A DNA stretch of 64,000 nt from Microstegium vimineum (lineage: Eukaryota > Streptophyta > Magnoliopsida > Poales > Poaceae), in NCBI GenBank assembly GCA_022036555.1, contig CM039129.1, forward strand, positions 27,764,553-27,828,552, written 5' to 3'. Shown one piece after another: positions 55,886 through 64,000 of the stretch (the first letter of the stretch is position 1; each line of letters opens with the position of its first letter). A program made the position numbers and the translations under genes. The notes under the pieces were generated by a model that had not been told where the DNA came from, did not search any database, and saw nothing but the letters and a program-made list of their open reading frames with translations.

Positions 55886-57391
55886 GTGAAGGGAGTTGAA
55901 AAGTTTATGAAATTTGTTAGTGAAAGATACCCCAAAGACGAACACATTCGTTGTCCGTGCATCAATTGTCATAATCGAAGGCTGATACATCAGACTCGAG
56001 TAGAAACCCATATACACATTTATGGAATTTCACCTACATACACCAGGTGGATTCATCATGGGGAGCCTGCAGATGTTATAATTGATGACGGTATAGATCA
56101 GGAGGTCGAAGGACATGATCATGACTTTGGGATACATGTGGATGGGGACGATGATGTTTACGATGATGATCATGAAGTACCAAAAATGATAGGCGAACTG
56201 TATGCAACGACAAAGGCTGATGGAGAAAAGCCATGTTTTGCAAGAGTTCTTGAAGATGCGAAGAAGGCGCTTAGCCCGAGTTCTAACCATTCAAAAAAGG
56301 TGATGTTAGATGGATACCCTCGGAGCGAGTTGCCAAAATCATATGACGAGGCCAAGAAATATCTTAAAGAATTGGGCTTGCATTCGAAAACATCCATGTG
56401 TGCAACAACAATTGTGTGTTGTTTCATAAAGATGATGCTAACTTGAATGCATGCCCAGTATGCAAGGAATCTAGATGGAAAGATGAAACAGAGACGAAGT
56501 GAGTTCCACATAAGGTTTTGAGGCATTTTCCACTCTTGTCAAGGTTGAAAAGAATTTATGCTTTGAAACGAACTTCTGAGGGAACACAATGACACAAGAA
56601 AGTGAGGAAGCCAGTCACCAATGTGATGAGCCATCCAGCTGATGGGGAAGCATGGAAGGACTTTGACAGGAGGGAACCAGCTTTTGCAGATGATCCGAGG
56701 AACCTGAGGCTTTCCTTAGCTACCGACAAATTCAATCCATTTGGCACCATAAGTACACAATACAGTATGTGGCCAGTGCTTCTGACAACGCTGAATCTCC
56801 TACCATGGGAATGTGTGAATCTAGCAAACTGCTTTATGTCTTTACTCATCCCAGGTCCAAGATCTCTAGGAAAGGATTTTGATTTGTTCCTTGAGCCCTA
56901 ATTGAAGAACTACTCGAGCTATGGAAGGGTGTCAGTACCTTAGATGCATGTACAGGTAAGTAGTTCAAGCTTCGTGTTGATGTGCTGTGGTCTGTACATG
57001 ATTATCCAGTGCTGGGCACGCTATCTAGGTGAACAAAAAAGGGTTTTATGCATGTATTCATTCTGACAAGGATCCGTTGTCTTGGGGAATAAGGAACAAG
57101 ATATGCTACATTGGACATCATCGTTACCTTAAAATGACACATGAATGGCAGAACAACTTGACTTTCGATGGTAAGCGTGAAAAGAAAGATCAGCCTGCCA
57201 AGTTTACTGTGGAGGAGGTCCGACACGAGCTAGAGAAGATGAAAGATATCAGGCCAGGGAAGCAGCTTGACATTACTAAATAAAAGGAAGTGTAGTGACG
57301 GTCCAAAGATTTATAGCCACAAAAGTGAGTTGTGGAGATTGCCATATTGGGAACATCTGAAGCTTCCACATAATCTCGATTTGATGCACAT
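55886..57391 (+). pseudogene. TNP2-type CACTA transposase, decayed and truncated
   Basis: Starts MKGVEKFMKFVSERY with the transposase-associated Cys/His region (IRCPCINCHNRRLIHQTRVE). Continues in changing frames: ACPVCKESRWKDE, then HPADGEAWKDFDRREPAFAD, NPFGTISTQYSMWPVLLTTL and SLLIPGPRSLGKDFD, all characteristic of TNP2. Then ICYIGHHRYLKMTHEWQ and LPYWEHLKLPHNLDLMHI. Breaks: frameshift near 56445, stops near 56500, 56590, 56900 and 57030, and frameshift near 57283. The gene is cut at 57391 by the Tat-2 LTR. Inactive. Confidence 0.88.
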
Positions 57392-58138
57392 TGTTGACAC
57401 AAAAAGCGTCAGATCTGCGAACACCTCGGGCTTATACCCGAATTCGATATCCAAGGTGTATCAGTTGATTTGACCAGTTAATCGACAAGGACGATAACTA
57501 GAACAAAATTGAACGAGACGATAGCGATACGCCCGGACGTCAAAGCTCAGATTGCTCAAAACGCGGAACTCGCGAGGTTGACGGAGATCGTGTAGATGGA
57601 GCCCGTCGAGACTTCGTAAGAATTCGTAGATAAGCTAGAACTAATGCGATGAAAGTAAATTTCCTGGAAAAAGTAGAAGGAAATAACAGATGTATTTGAT
57701 TGATTGTATATATTTTTACACCACCCCTCGATACATATTTATACCCCAGCAAGAGTAGTTGTAAACAGACACGACTCATACATAAACAAAACTCCTATTT
57801 TTAAGGAAATAAACGACTCGTGCAAGAGTCGGACTCAAACTATAATAATAATACTGGCATAAAAATCACCAGTTTCCTTATCCGTCTTCCTTACGATGAA
57901 ACTTTCCATCGGTAGATTCCTTCAATCCGCAACTTCCTTCTATTGCCATCGACAGCTTTCTGCTGACGTCAGCTACATCATTCTGCATCCATCGACAATA
58001 CTTCCAATCGGCAATATCCTTCTGCTTCCATCAGTAACCTGATCGGAAGTATATTGATGCCGATAAGGAACAACCACCGTTCCTTTATTGATCAGCGCAT
58101 TCGGTTCATATTGACACGTACCAAAAACGGTGTCAACA
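57392..58138 (-). repeat. 3' LTR of Tat-2 (747 bp)
   Basis: Perfect inverted ends TGTTGACAC...GTGTCAACA. The minus strand has TATAAATA at 57736-57743 as a likely LTR promoter. The left edge interrupts the TNP2 codons for LMHI. Confidence 0.9.
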
Positions 58139-58154
58139 CATGCCCCCCAATTTC
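58139..58154 (-). other. Polypurine tract of Tat-2
   Basis: Minus strand AATTGGGGGGCATG ending at the LTR; the G6 run is the likely plus-strand primer. Confidence 0.8.
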
Positions 58155-58385
58155 AGAGTATAAAAAATCTTATGCACCGAAATTCTCTATTGCAATCTTT
58201 CCCTCCAAAACGCCTATACCATCATTTCGATTACCGCGCATCATCATTGTAAATTACCAACAGCCCCCGCAACTGTAGCGCCAACAGTCACAATTCCTCG
58301 ATCACCGCGCAAACTCATCATGATATCCTTCCATATCTCTGCTCAGTAAGAAAGGAAAACTCGAAAACGCCCTTTGACCTAGGCC

Positions 58386-58392
58386 TATAAAG
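58386..58392 (+). promoter_or_regulatory. TATA box of the Tat-2 antisense gene
   Basis: TATAAAG in GGCCTATAAAGACC, about 150 bp upstream of the ATG at 58539 and 250 bp inside the 3' LTR junction. Confidence 0.65.
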
Positions 58393-58538
58393 ACCAATGT
58401 CCGTTCTTCTTTTCGCCCCGAGTTCATACCTTCATCCTCTTTTTCACCGGCATTCTCAAAGAATATTCCGGCAACCTTCAATCGACGGCCCCCCTTTTCA
58501 TCAGAAGGCAAAAATCTTGCAAGAACTCTCCCGTCCTG

Positions 58539-61500
58539 ATGGCGATCATCTTCAATGTTCCTGCGGTAAACTCCTTCCCTCCTTACTTCACATTTTGCGG
58601 TTTCTTCTCTCTGCGCCGTTTCGTGATTTATTTTCCCCTTTCTTCTTTGCTTTCTGACTCTAGGAAATGCGCAATAAAATAATCATCCCTACAGATCAAG
58701 CACACTTTTGGTGTTTGGGCCCAATGGGGAATACTGATCCAACCGAAATCATCAATGTGGAAACTAACCGCGTCCCCTTCAGAGCAGAACATTTCGATCT
58801 AGGGTTATGGACATATTCCTTCCGTTCATGGCCCAAACCCACAAAGGGTTGAAAAACTGGTACCTTAGGATGACCAGGTCACAACAAGTTTATTGGTCAG
58901 AACGCAACATAGACCAATGCATCAGATTGTCTCTCGCCGATATGGCCAAGAACGAGAACATGATGATTGTCGCTTCTTATTTCTGGTCCGATACAATGAA
59001 CGCCTTTCTATTCAGACACGAACCAGCCACCCCCACACTTGCCGATGTGCACATGCTTACTGGCCTTGATATCTCTTTTGCCGATGATGCAACCCTTTTC
59101 CACAGAAAGTCTGAACATCGGGTAAGTACTCGCAACATCGGCGGTTGGACTGGATACATCCAAGAATATCAAAAGACCGGATCGGTAAGCTAGAGGGAAC
59201 ATGCCACTTTCCTGAATATGTGGCTAGAAAAGTTCATGTTCTGTGGTAGAACAGTCGGACTCACCAATATATATCTCCCTGCAGTAGAGCTCTTAGCCAA
59301 CGGAGGATTTTCTCTCGACAGATACCTCCTTCGTTCAGTCTACCACCTCCTGCACCAAGTGTCCGAAAAGTTACTGCTCGGAGAGCCCATCGGCAACCTT
59401 GGAGGTCCTTGGTGGTTCATCAATATGTGGTTAAACGCTCATATGCATAAATGCCTTCAATTCGATTTGTCCAGCCAGCAATTTCCAAGAGATTTGGCTG
59501 AGAATCATGTACTTGCCGATGATGAATCAGCAACCCGCTTTCCACTCAATTTCGGAGAAGCTATAATAGTGCTGCCAGGAACCGACACCAACGAGGACCA
59601 ATTTGGCATGTTCTTTCAAAGATTCTATTGTGGAATTCCTGCTGCGGAAAGAGTTTGGTGGCCTTATGTCGATGAAGACAACCAATTCCCACTCTCTTTC
59701 AATCTTACCGATGAAGATATACCGAAGAATGAAGGAATCATGAGGGCTATCCTCACTCCTCAGGATATCCCAGTCAACATCTTTGGGAGCGGGAAGAACA
59801 CTCATGTAACTTATGAATTCTATTATCCATCGACAGCAGCAAGACAGCTAGCGTTTGGTCAACTGCCGATCAAACTCAGCTATGCCGATGTAGTAAAACC
59901 GAGAGAAGTTATCTCCAGCGCTATGGATTGGAACAAGATCGTCAATCTCCCCCCTCAGGCCGATGTAACCAACATTGATTTATCCTCTTGGGTGCCGACA
60001 TCCTTTATTACTGAGTCATACAAATCCTGGTGGCAAGAGTGGAAAGACCAACTGTTTGCTGCATCATCACACTACTATCGACACTTGATTGATGCTGATC
60101 ACATTGTTCCTGATGACGCGGTGAGTTTATTTCCGATACTATTTTTCTATTATTTCCTTTCAAATGTATCAGTAACTGATTTTTCTACCAACAGGTTAAT
60201 GACTTGATCCCCAAAAAGAGTAGAAGCGGCAAATCCTTCAATTTGCGACTGATTAACCCTATATCGGTAATCGGCAGCAGGGCCCCTTCGTTGGCCTCTC
60301 TCATGCATCGAAGGGCAGTCCCTAAGGTCACCATCAAGTCCAAACCACTACCAGCCGGTGCTGCTGCCAATGCCGCTGCTGTCTTGGTGCAAACTTTTAC
60401 GGTAACAAAACCCTTACTCATTCGTAACGATCACAACACTTTTAATCGGCAATTCTCACCTAATTCTCAACCTGCATCAAATGTTTCTTCTCTGCAGCAG
60501 ACAAGTTCATCGGCAGCCGTTCCAAGCGTACAAAGTCTTCCTACTCAACCTGCCGATGCCCCTCAAGTGCAACAGTTGAAACGCCAAGGCTCATCAAGCG
60601 TCGATCCTCGACCAAAACGTCCAAATCCATCAACCCCAGTCATGTCACCATAGCTTTTCTCAATCGCTTACCGATGCGCCAACACCAGAGCCAGCATCAG
60701 TATCTACTCCTGATCAAACACTGGCTGAAGACTCCATCCAAAGAATAGTATCAATACCGCAAGATTTGGCCATCACAACAGAAACGCCGCCGGCATCGAC
60801 ATCAGCACCAACACCAAACGTTTCAGTCATAGAGGCAAGTTCATCGGCAACCATCGCCGAACCTCAAGACATAGCTATGCCAGCTGCTCGGCCAAGTCCG
60901 AGGCGAGAAATTGCTCTAAAGCAGGTATACCAACTGTTTATCATAAATTCACAAGGCATAAATTTTCAATCGACAAGCTCTAATTCTCTTCCTTGCAGGC
61001 TCAAGATTCTCCCAACAGTTTATTCTCTTTTGCCATCAACATATCAGACGACGATGAAGAAGAAGAAAGCTATGTCCAAGCTTCGGATGCTATATCGGCT
61101 GAAGCAAAATCTAAACTTGAAGTACTACTGCTTTTACTGCAACAAAGTACACCCCAACTAGTCCAAGATTCTAGCGCAGTAAGGGTAGCTTTCAAGGCAA
61201 TCCAAGGCCATCTGCCTGCCGACATCCAAGAAATACTCTTTCAAGCGGCATTCCTCGAGAGTCGGCAGCTACAATACCAAAAGGCTTCACGCCGCATCGC
61301 CGATAGAGCCGCTCAAGCAAATCTTGAAGAATAAATGCTCAAATTCAAGCAAACTACTGAAGAAAAGCACAAGGACATCGGCCACTCGAAAGCTTCTGGT
61401 GTCGAGCTTGAATAGGAAATCACCCGTCTATCGGCACGGAAAGAAGAATTGCTGGCAGTGCTAAAGAAAGTCAATGAAGCTTTATATGCGGCCAACCAAA

Positions 61501-61688
61501 AGAAGGCCCAACTTCCTGATGCCACCAAAGCTCTACAACAAGAGAGAGATGCCGATGCTCGCCAAGCCCTCCTGTTAAGGAAGAAAATTAAGCCAGTTGA
61601 GGGTGTTGCCGATGATGACGTTAGGGAGATAGAGGAAGCGGACCAAATTCGCCTTCGTGCGATCTCATCCATTCAATCTCTGTTGTAA
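58539..61688 (+). pseudogene. Antisense plant-mobile-domain gene of Tat-2 (five exons, damaged)
   Basis: Exon 1 58539-58565 (MAIIFNVPA), exon 2 58664-60120, exon 3 60195-60401, exon 4 60498-60924, exon 5 60999-61688. The four introns are 74-98 bp, GT-AG, and phase-consistent. Exon 2 encodes the plant mobile domain (PMD, aminotransferase-like): FWSDTMNAFLFRHEPATPTL, DVHMLTGLDI, GGPWWFINMWLNAH, AERVWWPYVDEDNQFPLSFN. Exons 3-4 are Ser/Pro/Gln-rich with basic patches. Exon 5 is acidic then coiled-coil (EEELLAVLKK-like). Breaks: frameshift at 58850, TAG 59191-59193, frameshift near 60651, TAA 61332-61334, TAG 61413-61415. Intended length about 950 aa. The stop is 113 bp from the pol stop on the other strand. 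PMD proteins occur both as host genes (MAIN family) and in transposons; no function is known for element-borne copies. Confidence 0.82.
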
Positions 61689-61801
61689 TTTACTGCATCG
61701 ACAACTGTCAACTCGGTGACCAATCCTCTATTATAACTTTAATGCCTTTCCTACCGATGTTTTTTGTACGATAACTTTGTCATCAGTATATATGTAGCGC
61801 T

Positions 61802-64000
61802 TTATGCATCCATCCAAATACTAGGATAATATTTCTTTAAATATTTACCATTGATTGCTCTGGAAAATGCAACCCCTTCGAGGGTTTCCAAAATATACGC
61901 ATTGTCAGGAACAGACTGATTTATCCGAAAAGGACCTTCCCAATTAGGAGACCATTTCCCAAACTTTGAACTCTTACTCCCAATCGGTAAAATCAGTTTC
62001 CATACCAGATCACCATCGGTAAACTCCTTTGTTTTCACTTTCTTGTTATACCATCTGGCAACCCTTTTCTTGTTCTCTTCAATGGTGATTAGAGCTCTCA
62101 GCCGATGACTCGCTAGATCTTCTAATTCATCCTTCATAAGGACATTATATTCATCGGCTATCAATTGGTCTTGAGAAAACAATCTCCTAGAACCAGTTCT
62201 AACTTCCCAAGGTAGGACAGCATCGTGTCCGTAAACCAACTGGTACGGCGAAACTTTAGTTGCGCCATGGCATGCCATCCGATACGACCACAAAGCCTCA
62301 TTTAACACTATATGTTATCTTCTAGGGTTTTCTTCAATCTTGCGTTTGATAAGCTTAATGACCCCTTTATTAGTTGCCTCGGTCTGACCATTAGTTTGAG
62401 CATAATAAGGAGAAGAGTTTAACACCTTAAACCCCATACTGGCAGCAAATTCATCAAACTCCCCCGATGTGAACATGGTCCCTTGATCAGTTGTAATAGT
62501 TTGAGGGATACCAAATCGGTAAACAATATGTTCTTTAACAAAGTCTATCATATTTGTCGATGTCACCTTTTTCAAAGGAATAGCTTCAACCTACTTCGTG
62601 AAATAATCGGTGGCAACAAGTATAAATTTGTGCCCTTTACTTGACGGTGGATAAATTTGGCCGATGAGATCGAAGGCCCATCCTCTAAACGACCAAGGTT
62701 TGATAATAGGATTCATTGCCGATGCAGGCGCTCTCTGAACATTACCAAACCTCTGACAATCCTGGCACCCTTTGAAGTACTTAAAACAATCCTCAAGAAT
62801 TGTCGGCCAATAATATCCATTTCGCCCAATCATCCATTTCATTTTGAATGCCGATTGATGTGCTCCACATACCCCTTCATGAATCTCACCCATCAACCTC
62901 TTCAATTCTTCTTCACTAAGGCATGTGAGCAAAACCCCATCAATCGTACGATAATATAATTCATTATCAAGGAGTACATACTTAGTAGCCTGAAACCTCA
63001 ACCGTCTTTCAACCTTTTTAGACGGATCACTCAAGTAACCGGTAATCTCTTTTCTGCAGTCATCAACAACCATTACTGATGTCATTACTTCTTGAATCGG
63101 CTGATACCCCGAAGTGTGTTGTGCTAGCCGATTAGCCTCTTCGTTATGCAGACAAGGAATATGCTCGAGGCGGTACTCTTTAAATTCTTTTAACAATTGC
63201 AAACAATTTTCATGGTGTGCAATCAAAATTTCACTTCGGCATTCATATATTCCAGCCAACTGATTAATCACCAACATAGAATCATCAAAGATTTCAACGG
63301 CATCGGCACGCACTTCCCTGAGCAACTCCACCCCTTTTAGCAAAGACTGATACTCAGCCTGATTGTTTGTCGAAGTAGCAACGATTGGCAAGGAGATTTC
63401 ATATTTCTGTCCTCGAGGTGAAATCAAGACAACACTGATACCTGCTCCCTCCTTACACGTAGATTCATCAAAGAATAAGGTCCAAGGAGCAATCTCTACG
63501 GAACTCACTGTACCATAATGCTGAGTAACAAAATCAGCCATCACCTGACCCTTAATCGCTTTAGCCGATTCATATCTCAAATCAAACTCTGATAACGCCA
63601 GGATCCATTTGCCGATCCTTCCACTCAATATCGGCATTGATAGCATATACTTAACCACATCGTCCTTGCATATAACAGTACATTCAGCCGATAGCAAATA
63701 ATGCCTCAACTTCATGCAAGAGAAGTACAGACATAAACACAATCTCTCAATGACCGAATACCTGGTTTCAGCATCCACCAGCCTTCTACTCAAATAATAA
63801 ATCACATGTTCTTTCCCCTCAAATTCTTGGATTAAGGCTGATCCGATAACGCTATCATCGACAGACAAATATAATCTGAAAGGCTTCCCGTGTTGAGGCG
63901 GAACCAGGACTGGAGGATTTACCAAATATCTCTTAATCTCTTCTAAAGTTGATTGTTGTTCTTCCTTCCATGCAAATTCTTGACCGGCCTTCAGCTTTAG
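61802..64000 (-). pseudogene. pol: Pol of Tat-2: RNase H, archaeal-type RNase H, integrase (partial)
   Basis: One frame from the window edge to 61802. RT-linked RNase H: LYLSVDDSVIGSALIQEFEG, YLSRRLVDAETRYSVIERLC. Second RNase H: WTLFFDESTCKEGAGISVVL, NNQAEYQSLL, FDDSMLVINQL; the last acidic position reads EEANRLAQ, with Asn where Asp is usual. Integrase: zinc region (GVCGAHQSAFKM.. CQDCQRFG), aspartates (GWAFDLIGQI, TTDQGTMFTS), glutamate (NGQTEATNKG), and C-terminal domain (DGDLVWKLILPIGSKSSKFG). Two nonsense codons, TAG at 62591-62593 and TAA at 62315-62317, replace expected Trp codons. The window ends before RT. Confidence 0.92.

Larger units (their letters stand above)
54744..57391 (+). 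mobile_element. CACTA transposon (CACTA-2), left part, cut by Tat-2
   Basis: Starts CACTACTACAAAATTC, preceded by TAG (possible 3-bp target). Subterminal repeats at 54770-54910 follow, then an Ulp1-like fragment on the minus strand and a decayed TNP2 transposase on the plus strand. TNP2 breaks at 57391 exactly where the LTR of Tat-2 begins, so the remaining half should lie beyond Tat-2, outside the window. Confidence 0.85.
57392..64000 (-). mobile_element. Second Tat-lineage gypsy retrotransposon (Tat-2), partial; carries a convergent plant-mobile-domain gene
   Basis: Minus-strand element whose 3' LTR is at 57392-58138, preceded (in its own sense) by polypurine AAATTGGGGGGCATG. Pol (integrase, archaeal-type RNase H, RNase H) reads from the window edge down to 61802. 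Between them lies a plus-strand spliced gene, 58539-61688. Gag, RT and the 5' LTR are outside the window. It is AT-richer than Tat-1 and from a different Tat subfamily. Target candidate CACAT at 57387-57391. Confidence 0.9.

Noticed and set aside
57292..57298. GTGTAGTG as the right CACTA terminus
   Set aside because: It lies within TNP2-derived sequence before the Tat-2 insertion and lacks the TTTTGTAGTAGTG form.

Overview
The window looks like intergenic heterochromatin of a grass (Poaceae, probably a panicoid such as sorghum, sugarcane, Miscanthus or maize relatives). The case rests on the element families present: SIRE/Maximus Ty1-copia, Tat-lineage Ty3-gypsy with an extra archaeal-type RNase H, CACTA/TNP2, a MULE with a 9-bp target duplication, and Helitrons with a TCTCTACTA start and a CTRR end. 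No intact host gene was found. Nearly everything is nested transposable elements and captured gene fragments. Species cannot be fixed from sequence alone.

Layout. (1) 1-1623: AT-rich, no gene. (2) 1624-16301: two SIRE/Maximus copia elements on the minus strand. The left one (LTR 3792-5432 plus a truncated gag) interrupts the third ORF of the right one (gag-pol-ORF3, 5' LTR 14626-16301, last 15 bp at 32203-32217). (3) 16302-32197: complete 15.9-kb Tat gypsy element on the plus strand, inserted 15 bp from the edge of that LTR with a perfect CAAGG target duplication. It has gag, a multiply broken pol, and a convergent six-exon gene on the minus strand (29138 to 25003). (4) 32218-37260: AT-rich MITE-like DNA, then a CACTA end at 32891. 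The CACTA is split by a MULE (33100-36962, 9-bp TSD), which is itself split by a 2.0-kb Helitron (33449-35459). (5) 37878-53926: a 2.85-kb inverted duplication (37878-40750 and 51105-53926) around a 10.35-kb centre. The arms carry fragments of DUF674-like, subtilase and hAT-transposase genes and a Helitron-like terminus. The centre holds a gag-only LTR element (41690-46222), a MITE fragment and Helitron-like 3' ends. (6) 54744-57391: left part of a CACTA element with decayed TNP2 transposase and a divergent Ulp1-like protease fragment. (7) 57392-64000: a second Tat gypsy element, on the minus strand and inserted in TNP2. It has a 3' LTR, pol running off the window, and a convergent plant-mobile-domain gene on the opposite strand.

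Main theme. Both Tat elements share one plan: gag-pol reads from the 5' LTR, and a spliced gene with its own TATA box starts near the 3' LTR and runs back towards pol. The passenger genes belong to different families (gypsy-type-transposon domain plus coiled coil, versus plant mobile domain plus coiled coil). Splice sites and phases can be read directly and agree across every junction I checked except where point damage intervenes. Both passenger genes, and both pol genes, are now inactivated by stops or frameshifts.
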